From Planctomycetota bacterium (GTDB lineage Bacteria; Planctomycetota; UBA1135; GCA-002686595): DNA of 64,000 nt. Under the pieces are notes generated by a model. That model did not search any database. It was given only the letters and a program-made list of their open reading frames with translations, and had not been told where the DNA came from. Shown here piece by piece: positions 34,415 through 43,503 of this stretch. The stretch spans positions 62,001 to 126,000 of the forward strand of contig DUDB01000012.1 of the NCBI GenBank assembly GCA_012959525.1, read 5' to 3'. How positions within the stretch are numbered: the first letter of the stretch is position 1; every line of letters starts with the position of its first letter. The position numbers and the translations under genes were made by a program.

Positions 34415-36358
34415 ATGTCTCCCCAGTCCATACCGCCTCCCCTCCAGCATCTCGCACCCACCCCGCAGCGGCTTGAGCCACTCGAGGGACAATGGCGCCT
34501 GGCTGCCGGGGCACCCATTGCGTGTGGCCCACAGGACACAGTCTCCCCCGAGGCTTGGGCCTGGATGGAACGAGGACTGGAAGAAATGGGACGGCGGCTG
34601 GATCCAGGTGCTCCCGTGCGGACTCTAGAGTGGTTACTTGTGGACCGGCTGGACGGCTGCCCCGACAAGGCCCCTGGACCCGATGGGTCAGCCCCCTGCG
34701 AGGCCTATCGTCTCACCGTGCACCCGGGCGGAATCCGCATGGAGTCCACCACCGGGGTGGGGTTGTTTCGCGCAACCGTCACAAGCCTGCAGCTCATGCG
34801 AGGCGCCCAAGACGCCGCCGCCGCTGATCCAGGTCAGCCCTGGACCTTGCCCTGCCTGCGCATCGACGACTGGCCCGAGTTTGGACGACGGGGCTTCCTC
34901 TTGGACGTCAGCCGCGACAGGGTCCCGCTTCAGGAGCGGCTACGCCAACTCGTGCGACGCTGCGCGGAGCTCAAACTCAACCATCTGGAACTCTACTCTG
35001 AACACGTCTTCCCCTACGCCGGCCATGAGGCGGTTTGGCGCGCGGCCAGCCCCATCACGGTCCCCGAGTGGGTAGAGCTCGTCCAATGCGCTCGCGAAGT
35101 GCACGTGGATTTGGTCCCCAACCAGCAGACCTTTGGGCACATGCATCGTTGGCTCAAGCATCCCCAATACCGGGACATGAGCGAAGTGCCCGAAGGCGTG
35201 GAGCATGCGTTCGCCTTCGACCCAGAGCCCTTCAGCCTGTGTCCCACCGATCCCCGATCCCTCGAGCTCATTGCAGACCTCCTCAACCAACTACTGCCCC
35301 ATTTCGGCAGTGCATTTGTCGGCATAGGGTGCGACGAGACGTTCGACATTGGCCAAGGTCGCTCCCGAGAGGCGTGCGCCGCTCGCGGAACCCATGGCGT
35401 CTACCTCGACTACCTCAGTCGTGTCCTCGAACTGGTGCGCGAGCGCGGTAGGCGCCCCCTCTTTTGGGCCGACGTACTCCTCAAGGACGAACAGGAGGTT
35501 CCTCACTTGCCCACCAATTCGGTGGGGCTGCTCTGGGGCTACGAGGGAGACCACCCCTTCCATGAGCAAGCCCAACGTCTACAAGATAGTGGGACGGAGT
35601 ACTGGATCTGCCCGGGCACCAGCTCCTGGCAGTCATTCACCGGGCGACACTCGAACATGCTGGCCAACGTGAGTCTGGCCGCGGAGGCGGGCCGCCAGCA
35701 TGGTGCCTCGGGCTATCTAGTCACGGACTGGGGTGATTTTGGTCACTGGCAACCCGAGGCCATCTCTTGGCTGGGACATGTCGCGGGCGCCTGCCAAGCG
35801 TGGAATCCGGACGCCACCCAGGGCCATCTCCGCGAACAGACCCGGATGCACGTCATCCCCTCGCGGTCCGCTTCTCTCGCGGAGAGCCTTGAGGGCTTGG
35901 GAGGTCTCGTTGAGGTGTCCGGAACCTCATGCCGCAATGCCACGGCCTGGTTCATGTTCCTGCGCCGCCCCACGGACGGCGCCACGCCGCGCAACGTCCG
36001 GGGCCTGACGGCGGAGGGTTTGGCCGCTACCGAAGACCGGGCAGAGGAGATCGCTGGAACTCTGGAGCGCCTGGCGGTTGGCGCCGGCCCCGACAGCCCG
36101 GCCTCCGACCTCCTATGGACAACCCGCATGACTCAATGGGCATGCCGCCTGGGCCGGGCGCGACTGGGAGCTGGGGATGGCATCGGTGACGTGGGCGAAG
36201 CCGCGCGGCAGAACCTCGTAAGCGAGCTGCGAGCCCTGGTTCGACGGCAGGCCGAGCTGTGGCCGCGAACCAGTCGGCCCGGCGGACGACATGATTCCGG
36301 CGAGCGCCTTGAGCGGCTCGGGCGCTGGATCGTGGGTGGTGGGACCGCGTCCCTCTAG
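34415..36358 (+). CDS. Glycoside hydrolase family 20-like beta-N-acetylhexosaminidase
   Basis: 647 residues. No signal peptide, so probably cytoplasmic. Residues ~15-140 are the GH20 N-terminal alpha/beta domain (YRLTVHPGGIRMESTTGVGLFRATVTSLQLM). The catalytic TIM barrel starts at RIDDWPEFGRRGFLLDVSRDRVP and carries the diagnostic Asp-Glu pair D307-E308 in GIGCDETFD, which polarises the 2-acetamido group and acts as acid catalyst. LYSEHVFPYAGHEAVW and TDWGDFGHW support the fold. The last ~200 residues are a helical tail. Expected to remove terminal GlcNAc or GalNAc from oligosaccharides. Its stop codon overlaps that of lon within a CTAG. Confidence 0.85.
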   Translation: MSPQSIPPPLQHLAPTPQRLEPLEGQWRLAAGAPIACGPQDTVSPEAWAWMERGLEEMGRRLDPGAPVRTLEWLLVDRLDGCPDKAPGPDGSAPCEAYRLTVHPGGIRMESTTGVGLFRATVTSLQLMRGAQDAAAADPGQPWTLPCLRIDDWPEFGRRGFLLDVSRDRVPLQERLRQLVRRCAELKLNHLELYSEHVFPYAGHEAVWRAASPITVPEWVELVQCAREVHVDLVPNQQTFGHMHRWLKHPQYRDMSEVPEGVEHAFAFDPEPFSLCPTDPRSLELIADLLNQLLPHFGSAFVGIGCDETFDIGQGRSREACAARGTHGVYLDYLSRVLELVRERGRRPLFWADVLLKDEQEVPHLPTNSVGLLWGYEGDHPFHEQAQRLQDSGTEYWICPGTSSWQSFTGRHSNMLANVSLAAEAGRQHGASGYLVTDWGDFGHWQPEAISWLGHVAGACQAWNPDATQGHLREQTRMHVIPSRSASLAESLEGLGGLVEVSGTSCRNATAWFMFLRRPTDGATPRNVRGLTAEGLAATEDRAEEIAGTLERLAVGAGPDSPASDLLWTTRMTQWACRLGRARLGAGDGIGDVGEAARQNLVSELRALVRRQAELWPRTSRPGGRHDSGERLERLGRWIVGGGTASL

Positions 36359-38829
36359 CAAGCGTGCAGAGCCTGCTCGAGCACGTCATCCACTGAATCC
36401 AGCCAGTCCACCTTCAGTCCCTTGCGAACCCCGTCGTCAAGTTCCTCCCAATCACCCTGATTGCGCCGCGGCAAAAGGACCCGCTTGATCCCTGCCGACC
36501 GCGCGGCGAGAACCTTCTCCTTGACCCCTCCCACGGGCAACACCAAGCCTGTCAGGCTGATCTCACCGGTCATCGCCAGGCTGTTCCGCACACAACGCCC
36601 ACTGAGCAGCGAGACTATGGCGGCGTACATGGCCACTCCTGCGGAGGGCCCATCCTTGGGCACGGCCCCAGCCGGAATGTGCAGGTGCAGGTCGGTCTTG
36701 TCGTCCCCCGTCGCCTGCCAGTCCGGATCCGCATTGGCCCGGACGAGGCTCCAAGCCGCCTGGGCACTCTCCTTCATGACGTCCCCCAGCTGCCCGGTTA
36801 GAACGAGCTTGCCCTTGCCGGGCATGGAGCTGGCTTCTATGAAGAGGATCTCGCCGCCCACGGGCGTCCAAGCCAGCCCTGTGGCCACGCCAGGGCGTTG
36901 GGTGCGTCGAGCTAGCTCCTTCTCATAGCGCCGATGGCCGAGGACGTCCTGCACGCCTTCAGCATCCATTAACAGAGGCTTGCGCCGGCGCCCTGAGAAG
37001 GCCACCGCAGCGTGGCGGCAGAGGGAGCCAATCTCACGCTCCAGGGAACGAACCCCGGCCTCACGCGTGTAGTACCGGATCAACTCCCGGACCGCGCTCA
37101 TCCGAATGCTGAACGGCTTGGACTTGAGTCCGGCCTCCTTGATCTGCCGCTTTACCAGATACCGCTTGGCTATCTGCAGCTTCTCTTCCTCGGTGTAACC
37201 GGGCAAGCGCAGTACCTCTAAGCGGTCCCGGAGGGCCGGATGGACTGAGTCCAGGACGTTCGCCGTAGCGAAGAACATCACGTCCGACAGGTCGAAGGGC
37301 ACGCCCAGGTAGTTGTCCGTAAAGGCGTGGTTCTGCGCTGGGTCCAGCACCTCAAGCAGGGCCGCCGCAGGATCCCCATGCATCCCCCGGCCCATCTTGT
37401 CCAGTTCATCGAGCATGAACACCGGATTGCGCGTCCGCGCGCGCCGAAGCCCAGCCAGGATTCTCCCCGGCATGGCTCCCACGTAGGTGCGACGGTGCCC
37501 ACGAATCTCCGCCTCGTCGTGCACTCCACCCAGGGAAATACGGACGAACTCACGGCCCAAGGCCCGCGCCACACTCTGGCCCAACGAAGTCTTGCCGACA
37601 CCAGGGGGGCCGACTAGGCAGAGGGTGGGTCCGTGGGTCTGAGGATTGAGCTTGCGCACCGCCAGGAACTCAAGAATCCGTTGCTTGACCGGTTCGATGC
37701 CATAGTGGTCCTCGTCCAGAATTTTTCGCGCACGGCTCAGGTTCAGTTGGTCGTCGCTAAAGGTCTTCCAGGGCAACTCGATAGCCAACTCCAAGAACGA
37801 GCGGAGCATGGAGTATTCCGCCGCCTGCTCGGGGGTACGCTCCAGGCGCTTAATCTCCTTGCGGAGCTCCCGATTCACGGGTTCGGGGAGTTGGAGAGCG
37901 TCGAGAGCGCTCTTCATGGCGAGGATCTCCCCGCTCTTGCCATCCTCCTCCCCCAGCTCGCGCTGAATGGTTCGCAGCTGCTCCCGCAAGAAATACTCAC
38001 GCTGAGCCTCGTCCATGGCGCCGCGGGTCTCATCGCGAATCTTCTGGGAGATCGAGAGCACCTCCGCCCAGTCACCCAGAACCCGGTTGAGTTGATCCAA
38101 CCGGGTGCCGAGATCGAGCTCCTCTAGGAGGCCTTGCTTCTCCGCAGGGGAAACATCCACAAAGGTGCAGACCAGATCGGCCAGCATGGCCGGGGACTCG
38201 ATGGCCTCAACGGCATGGGACATCTCCTCAGGCGCACCGGGAGCCAACTCGAGAACCTCCGCCGCGCGATCCTTCAGAGCCATGAAGCTGGCCTCGATTT
38301 TACGGGTCTTCGGTTCAGGAGGATCGAGCAGGTTCACTTCCACAACGGGGTACGGTTCGTGCTGAATGTACTTCGCAACCTTGAAGCGCAGACCGCCTTC
38401 GCAGATGGCGTGGTGACGCCCATCCGGGGCCGTCCAATAGCGAACGATGTTCGCCACCGTCCCCATGTCGTAGAGATCGTCGGGGCCAGGGTGTTCCAGG
38501 TGCTCGTCGCGCTGCAGAATCAGGCCCACCGGAGATCCCTTCTTGGCGGCCGCCTGAATCGCACGCACGGTAGCCTCGCGGCCCACCATCAACGGCAGGA
38601 CCACACCCGGAAAGAGAACCATGTTTCGCACGGGAACAAGAACAACCTCCGTCGTACCAAGCCGACTCCTCCGCGAAGAGGAGCGCTTTCTGGCAGGAGC
38701 GCCCCTGCCCCCTCCCGCCTTGGATTTCTTGCCCGAGCGGCGGACCACCTTCTTCTTACCCCTCGAAGGCTTCTTCTTGGTCGCACCCTTCTTGGTCTTC
38801 TTCTTGTTCCGCTTCAGTGATTTGGCCAA
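36355..38829 (-). CDS. lon: ATP-dependent Lon protease with basic N-terminal extension
   Basis: 824 residues from TTG 38829, selected for the AGGGAG 5 nt upstream. A GTG at 38862 gives 11 more residues. Domains: substrate-binding LAN domain (LVPVRNMVLFPGVVLPLMVGR), central helices, AAA+ with Walker A GPPGVGKT and Walker B FMLDELDKMG, and the Ser-Lys protease (PKDGPSAGVAM, GGVKEKVLAAR). It degrades misfolded and regulatory proteins in the cytoplasm. Unusually, the first ~57 residues are nearly free of acidic residues and carry about 27 Lys/Arg, which is absent from typical Lon (~780 residues). This might bind nucleic acid or polyphosphate. The gene is divergent from the importer operon. Confidence 0.96.
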   Translation of the reverse strand: MAKSLKRNKKKTKKGATKKKPSRGKKKVVRRSGKKSKAGGGRGAPARKRSSSRRSRLGTTEVVLVPVRNMVLFPGVVLPLMVGREATVRAIQAAAKKGSPVGLILQRDEHLEHPGPDDLYDMGTVANIVRYWTAPDGRHHAICEGGLRFKVAKYIQHEPYPVVEVNLLDPPEPKTRKIEASFMALKDRAAEVLELAPGAPEEMSHAVEAIESPAMLADLVCTFVDVSPAEKQGLLEELDLGTRLDQLNRVLGDWAEVLSISQKIRDETRGAMDEAQREYFLREQLRTIQRELGEEDGKSGEILAMKSALDALQLPEPVNRELRKEIKRLERTPEQAAEYSMLRSFLELAIELPWKTFSDDQLNLSRARKILDEDHYGIEPVKQRILEFLAVRKLNPQTHGPTLCLVGPPGVGKTSLGQSVARALGREFVRISLGGVHDEAEIRGHRRTYVGAMPGRILAGLRRARTRNPVFMLDELDKMGRGMHGDPAAALLEVLDPAQNHAFTDNYLGVPFDLSDVMFFATANVLDSVHPALRDRLEVLRLPGYTEEEKLQIAKRYLVKRQIKEAGLKSKPFSIRMSAVRELIRYYTREAGVRSLEREIGSLCRHAAVAFSGRRRKPLLMDAEGVQDVLGHRRYEKELARRTQRPGVATGLAWTPVGGEILFIEASSMPGKGKLVLTGQLGDVMKESAQAAWSLVRANADPDWQATGDDKTDLHLHIPAGAVPKDGPSAGVAMYAAIVSLLSGRCVRNSLAMTGEISLTGLVLPVGGVKEKVLAARSAGIKRVLLPRRNQGDWEELDDGVRKGLKVDWLDSVDDVLEQALHAC

Positions 38830-38993
38830 TCTTGCTCCCTTTACAGTATTCGTTCGCCACATTTGCCGGCCCGTCCTCGCTCAGGCCTGAGACGGCCGGC
38901 CCTCCAGAACGGAGCAGTATGCGGCAGGAGTGGCCGGCGCTCAATGGTTCGCCGGGGGTGCTACACTCCCGCGCGCTTCCGCCCCCCGGTCCC

Positions 38994-39875
38994 ATGAGAA
39001 CACTTTCCACGCTCGCCGTACTTCTAGCGCCCCTGGCCCTTTCCGGTTGCGTGCAGGACGCGGGTGGCGCTGGCCCCGTGGTGTACTTCAGCGCAATACC
39101 CGACGATAACCGCTCGGGGCTCCAGGCACGCTACGACCTCGTCGCTCTAGCCCTGACCGACGCGCTGGGTGTTCGCTTCGACTACCAGCCCAGCACCGAC
39201 TACGAGGCTTCGGTGGAGGCTTTCAAGAACGGAGACGTCCTCCTTGCCTGGTTTGGTGGCGTCTCGGGGGTGCGCGCCCGTCTGGCCGTCCCAGGAGCCC
39301 AAGCCATCGCTCAGGGGCGTGTGGATCCACAGTTCCGGACCTACTTCATTGCACACCAGGACTTGGGACTCGAATTCAGCGAGGAGTTCCCCATGGCCCT
39401 GCGCGGGAACCGGTTCACCTTCGGATCCCGGGGTTCCACTTCGGGGCGCTTGATGCCCCAGCATTTCCTCATGCAAGAAACGGGGCAGGGCCCCCAGGAG
39501 TTCTTTGGCCACCCCCCCCAATTCACAGCGGGCCACGACCAAACAGCCCTACAGGTTCAAGCCGGTTCCGCCTCCGCGGGGGCCCTGAACTACAAGACCT
39601 ACGAACGCATGGTGGCGGAAGGCACCGTTGACCCCGCGGTCTGCCGGCACATCTGGACCACGCCCCCTTACGCGGACTACAACTGGACCGCCCACCCCGC
39701 GCTGAACCAACTCCACGGAGAGGATTTCATGGAGCGGATTCAGGCCTTCCTGATAACCCTGGACGACCCCGCCGTGCTGGAAGCTCTCGACCGCACGGAG
39801 GGACTGATCCCCGCAAAGAACGCAGACTACGCCGCCATCGAGGCGACTATGCGACAGACGGGACTTCTCCGCTGA
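38994..39875 (+). CDS. PhnD-like ABC substrate-binding lipoprotein (putative selenate/phosphonate type)
   Basis: 293 residues from ATG 38994. Lipobox LALSGC. Motifs SAIPDDN, LLAWFGGVSGVRARL, FTFGSRGSTSGRLMPQHFL and SAGALNYKTYERM place it in the PhnD superfamily. The pattern with IPDDN and WFGG is close to what I recall of the NCBI family named putative selenate ABC transporter substrate-binding protein. That substrate label rests on genome context in other species, and there is no selD or other selenium gene here, so phosphonate, phosphite or another oxyanion is equally possible. First gene of a four-gene importer operon. TACACT about 30 nt upstream may be its -10 element. Confidence 0.85.
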   Translation: MRTLSTLAVLLAPLALSGCVQDAGGAGPVVYFSAIPDDNRSGLQARYDLVALALTDALGVRFDYQPSTDYEASVEAFKNGDVLLAWFGGVSGVRARLAVPGAQAIAQGRVDPQFRTYFIAHQDLGLEFSEEFPMALRGNRFTFGSRGSTSGRLMPQHFLMQETGQGPQEFFGHPPQFTAGHDQTALQVQAGSASAGALNYKTYERMVAEGTVDPAVCRHIWTTPPYADYNWTAHPALNQLHGEDFMERIQAFLITLDDPAVLEALDRTEGLIPAKNADYAAIEATMRQTGLLR

Positions 39876-40654
39876 GTACCGCCCCTCCAGCTTTTGCCCT
39901 CCGCGGGGCATGCGTCTCCTACGACGAGAACCACGCATTGAGCGGGGTGGACTTGGAGATTGCATCTGGGGAAATTGTCGCGCTGGTAGGCCCAAGCGGT
40001 GCGGGCAAGACCAGCATGCTACGCCTCATGGCAGGCTCGCTCCTGGCCGACGCGGGTACGGCAAGTTTCGGCGGCAAGGACCTGGCCCAACTCGCCCCCG
40101 CCGACCTGCGAGCCGCACGCAGTCGGATCGGATTCGTCCATCAGGACCACTCGCTGGTACCGATTTTTCGAGCCCACCAGAACGTGATAGCCGGCGCCCT
40201 CGGCCAGCGCGGGTTCTGGTCTGCCGCGCGCTCCATGATCCGGCCCACGGTCGAGGATCTCGACCGAGCACATCGTCTCCTTGAGCGCGTGGGCATCCCC
40301 GAGAAACTCTGCCTGCGCACGGACTCCCTCTCGGGCGGTCAACAGCAACGCGTGGCGATTGCGCGCGCTCTGTTCCAGGCCCCGCATGCCCTCTTGGCAG
40401 ACGAGCCCGTGGCCTCAGTGGATCCAACGCGCGCGCGCGCCGTGCTAACCCTCATGAAGGATGTCGCCAAGGAACGCGGCCTGACCCTGGTGGCCAGCCT
40501 GCACGACATTCAACTCGCAAGAGAGCTTTTCCCGCGACTGGTGGGACTGCGCGGCGGGCGACTGGTCTTTGACTCGCCCACGGCGCAAGTGCACGACGAC
40601 GCCCTCGAAGCTCTGTACCGCATCGACGGGCCGCCCCCAAGAGCGGATGGATAG
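39872..40654 (+). CDS. ABC importer ATP-binding protein (PhnC-like)
   Basis: 260 residues if started at CTG 39872, which overlaps the preceding TGA as CTGA and gives MSTAPPAFALRGACVSYDENH. The first conventional start in frame is TTG 39938, but that would delete the first beta strand and the A-loop Tyr17 needed for adenine stacking. Walker A GPSGAGKT, signature LSGGQQQR, Walker B LLADEP and an H-loop (ASLHD) are all intact. It energises the two permeases that follow. The CTG start is an inference from family alignment and gene spacing. Confidence 0.87.
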   Translation: MSTAPPAFALRGACVSYDENHALSGVDLEIASGEIVALVGPSGAGKTSMLRLMAGSLLADAGTASFGGKDLAQLAPADLRAARSRIGFVHQDHSLVPIFRAHQNVIAGALGQRGFWSAARSMIRPTVEDLDRAHRLLERVGIPEKLCLRTDSLSGGQQQRVAIARALFQAPHALLADEPVASVDPTRARAVLTLMKDVAKERGLTLVASLHDIQLARELFPRLVGLRGGRLVFDSPTAQVHDDALEALYRIDGPPPRADG

Positions 40655-41501
40655 GCATCCCCCCAAGCCTCCCCCCCGGGGCCTGATCCTGCTGGGAATC
40701 GGGCTGCTCGGGCTCCTAGCCGCCTTCCTCCTGGGACTTCGCCCCGCGGGCTTGGTGCCCAACGCCGGTGGCCTGCGGCTCGCCAGGGATTTCTTCTCGG
40801 CTGCCACCGAGCCGGCTTTCTCCTGGGAGAGTGCCCACCTCGCCGCCCATACCACACCGTTCTTGGCGGACTTGGCACACGCAGCCCTGCGCACGCTCAT
40901 CTTCGCCGCGGCCGCCATGAGCCTATCGGTCCTCGCGGGCCTCCCCCTTGGAATACTTGCCTCCGAAACCTGGTGGAGACGCTCCTCTTTCAAGAATTCC
41001 CGCATGACCGCTGCGGCCCGCGGATTACAAGCCGCCGTCCGCATCGGGATCGCCCTGATGCGATCCGTGCACGAGCTGATCTGGGCGGTGATCCTCCTGG
41101 CCGCGGTGGGCCTAAATACATTTGGGGCTGTCCTCGCCATCGCCGTCCCCTACTCGGGGACTCTCGCCAAGGTCTTCTCAGAGATGTTGGACGAGGCGCC
41201 CCGACATTCCGCGAAGGCCCTGGAGGGCATCGGTGTTCGCCCCCTGAGCGTATTCCTCTTCGGTCTCGTGCCCCGCGCGCTCCCCGACCTAGTCGCCTAC
41301 ACCGCCTACCGCTTTGAGTGCGCCGTACGATCCGCCGCGGTACTGGGTTTTTTCGGCTACCCCACCCTGGGATACCATCTAACCCTGAGCTTCGGTGACG
41401 GGCGCTTCCGCGAGACCTGGACCACAATCTATCTGCTGCTCGGTCTAATCCTCTTTCTCGAGTGGTGGAGCACGGCCATCCGCCGGCGGCTGGTCTCATG
41501 A
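40647..41501 (+). CDS. ABC importer permease 1 (PhnE-like)
   Basis: 284 residues from ATG 40647, overlapping the ATPase gene by 8 nt. About six membrane helices; the binding-protein-dependent permease EAA-type motif lies at EMLDEAPRHSAKALEGIGVRPL, followed by VPRALPDLVAYTAYRFE, which contacts the ATPase. It precedes a second permease of the same family, so the importer is probably a heterodimer in the membrane. Confidence 0.88.
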   Translation: MDRHPPKPPPRGLILLGIGLLGLLAAFLLGLRPAGLVPNAGGLRLARDFFSAATEPAFSWESAHLAAHTTPFLADLAHAALRTLIFAAAAMSLSVLAGLPLGILASETWWRRSSFKNSRMTAAARGLQAAVRIGIALMRSVHELIWAVILLAAVGLNTFGAVLAIAVPYSGTLAKVFSEMLDEAPRHSAKALEGIGVRPLSVFLFGLVPRALPDLVAYTAYRFECAVRSAAVLGFFGYPTLGYHLTLSFGDGRFRETWTTIYLLLGLILFLEWWSTAIRRRLVS

Positions 41502-42415
41502 ACTCGCCCCCCGTGCCCCCCCTTCAAGACGAAGGGCACCCTGATGAACCAAGTCGGCGGCTGCTTTGGATTAGCGGCTTGGGTGCCTTCGGATTGGTGG
41601 CCTTCGCCTGGATGAGTGGAGAGATCAACATCGGCGGCTTCTTCGGTGCCGATCGAGCCCGCAACCTCGAACGCTTCCTGACCGAAGACGCCATCCCCTT
41701 TCCATTACGGGAGTCCGGCTTCACCTGGTCGGGTCTCTGGACCTGGGTGGGAGGCCAGTGGAACGCTGCAGGGGCAGAGGCCACGATGACCACCCTTTGG
41801 ATTGCGGTGGCCTCCATGGCACTTGCCGGGGCAGGGGCTCTGCTCGTGGCCCCCTGGGTGGCACGCACTATCTCCACCCAGGAGCCGTTCCTACAGAGTG
41901 GTCCCATCGGGATCGGGTGGATCTGGGCTTCTCGAATCGCCCGCCTGATCTGCATTCTGGCCCGCGCTCTGCCTGAGTACATCCTGGCCTTCCTCTGGGT
42001 GGCCGTCCTGCCTGGTAGCGCGTGGCCCGCCGTGCTGGCTCTCGCCATGCACAATGGCGGCATTCTGGGGCGACTCTTCGGGGAGACCCTGGAGAATCTG
42101 GAGCGACGCCCGCTACAGGCTTTGCGGACCCTGGGAGGCAGTCGTGGCCAGATAACAGCCCTAGCGGCAGTCCCTGTGGCCCTGCCGCGGTTCCTGCTCT
42201 ACTTCTTCTATCGCTTCGAGACCTGCGTACGCGAGGCAACGGTCCTGGGAATGCTAGGCATCGTCTCCCTCGGCTACCAGATCCAAGACGCGCGCAGCCG
42301 GCACGCCTATGACGACATGTTGTTGCTCGTGGGCTTCGGTGTGATGCTCGTACTTCTGGCCGATCTAACATCCCATGGGGTACGAATTTGGCTTAGACGC
42401 GAAGCGCCTCGGTAG
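41498..42415 (+). CDS. ABC importer permease 2 (PhnE-like)
   Basis: 305 residues from ATG 41498, overlapping the previous stop as ATGA. Hydrophobic helices at ~25-43, 104-126, 140-160 and beyond; EAA-type motif GETLENLERRPLQALRTLGG followed by VPVALPRFLLYFFYRFE. Homologous to permease 1 and last in the operon. An upstream in-frame start at 41462 lies within permease 1 and is unlikely. Confidence 0.87.
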   Translation: MNSPPVPPLQDEGHPDEPSRRLLWISGLGAFGLVAFAWMSGEINIGGFFGADRARNLERFLTEDAIPFPLRESGFTWSGLWTWVGGQWNAAGAEATMTTLWIAVASMALAGAGALLVAPWVARTISTQEPFLQSGPIGIGWIWASRIARLICILARALPEYILAFLWVAVLPGSAWPAVLALAMHNGGILGRLFGETLENLERRPLQALRTLGGSRGQITALAAVPVALPRFLLYFFYRFETCVREATVLGMLGIVSLGYQIQDARSRHAYDDMLLLVGFGVMLVLLADLTSHGVRIWLRREAPR

Positions 42416-42501
42416 TTGCCGTAAGAGTTTGTAAAGGGTGGCACCCCCAGCGTGGGCCTCCCTAGGATACGCACCCTCGGCGCATCCCGAGCCACCACCC
42501 G

Positions 42502-43503
42502 ATGAGCGAACCCGTCATATCAATCCGAAACCTGGTCAAGTGTTATGGGAAGATCCGGGCGCTCGACGGGTTCGACCTGGACATACCATCGGGGCCCGTC
42601 GGCCTCCTGGGCCCCAACGGTTCGGGCAAGACCACGCTGCTTAAACTGCTACTGGGCCTACTCGTCCCGACCGAGGGAGAGGCTACAGTTCTAGGCTTCC
42701 GGCCCACCCAACGCCGGGATCGCCTCTCCGTCCGCACCGTTGTGGGCTACATGCCCGAAGGGGACTGCATCCTGCCCGGGATGAGCGCCATCGAATTGGT
42801 CTCGACCCTGGCCCGCATTACCGGCCTGCGCACCGAGGACGCCATGACCCGCGCACACGAAGTTCTCGACTACGTCCAGTTGGACGAGGAGCGCTACCGC
42901 CCGACCGACGGCTATTCCACGGGCATGAAGCAGCGGCTCAAGCTGGCTCAGGCCCTGGCCCATGATCCCCAGTTGCTCCTCCTCGACGAGCCAACCAACG
43001 GGCTGGATCCCAAGGGCAGGCGGCAGATGCTTGATCTCGTGGAGGATCTCGGTCGAACACAGGGTAAGAACATCCTCCTCTGCTCACATCTCCTCCAGGA
43101 TGTGGAGCGCACCTGCGACCACGTGGTCGTCCTCAACGAGGGCGGGGTTGTCGAGCAAGGCAAGGTAAGCGAGTTGACCGCAGCCAAGGGCGCCCTCCTG
43201 CTGGTGGAAGTCGAGGGCGAATCGGCGCGCTTTATCGAGCAATTGCAGGCGGCCGGTTTGCAGACCAGCGAGGGGACGGAGGGCGGCCTGCGCATTCAAT
43301 GGCCCGACGCTGACCCCGACGCAGATCGCGTCTTTGAGTTGGCACAGCAGGCTGGGGTTGCCATCACCCAACTCCGGCAGCAGCGCTCGAGTCTGGAAGA
43401 TGTCTTCTTACGCGCCGTGGGCGTGGTGCCCCACGCTACCTCTGACACCGACGCTTCGCCCTCGCACGGGGATAGTGATGACCTCCTGGGGAAACAACCG
43501 TGA
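42502..43503 (+). CDS. ABC-2 exporter ATP-binding protein 1
   Basis: 333 residues. Walker A GPNGSGKTT, signature YSTGMKQRLKLAQ, Walker B LLLLDEPTNGLDP and the switch His in CSHLLQD. The signature and length fit ABC-2 type exporters of the NosF/GldA/CcmA kind. After ~residue 220 there is a regulatory tail. It begins a translationally coupled ATPase-permease-ATPase-permease series (GTGA overlap with the next gene). Substrate unknown. No Shine-Dalgarno sequence before the ATG. Confidence 0.9.
   Translation: MSEPVISIRNLVKCYGKIRALDGFDLDIPSGPVGLLGPNGSGKTTLLKLLLGLLVPTEGEATVLGFRPTQRRDRLSVRTVVGYMPEGDCILPGMSAIELVSTLARITGLRTEDAMTRAHEVLDYVQLDEERYRPTDGYSTGMKQRLKLAQALAHDPQLLLLDEPTNGLDPKGRRQMLDLVEDLGRTQGKNILLCSHLLQDVERTCDHVVVLNEGGVVEQGKVSELTAAKGALLLVEVEGESARFIEQLQAAGLQTSEGTEGGLRIQWPDADPDADRVFELAQQAGVAITQLRQQRSSLEDVFLRAVGVVPHATSDTDASPSHGDSDDLLGKQP

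Noticed and set aside
40429..40442. Short CG dinucleotide run in the importer ATPase gene
   Set aside because: Explained by Ala/Arg codons in a GC-rich genome, in frame and within a conserved ABC domain.
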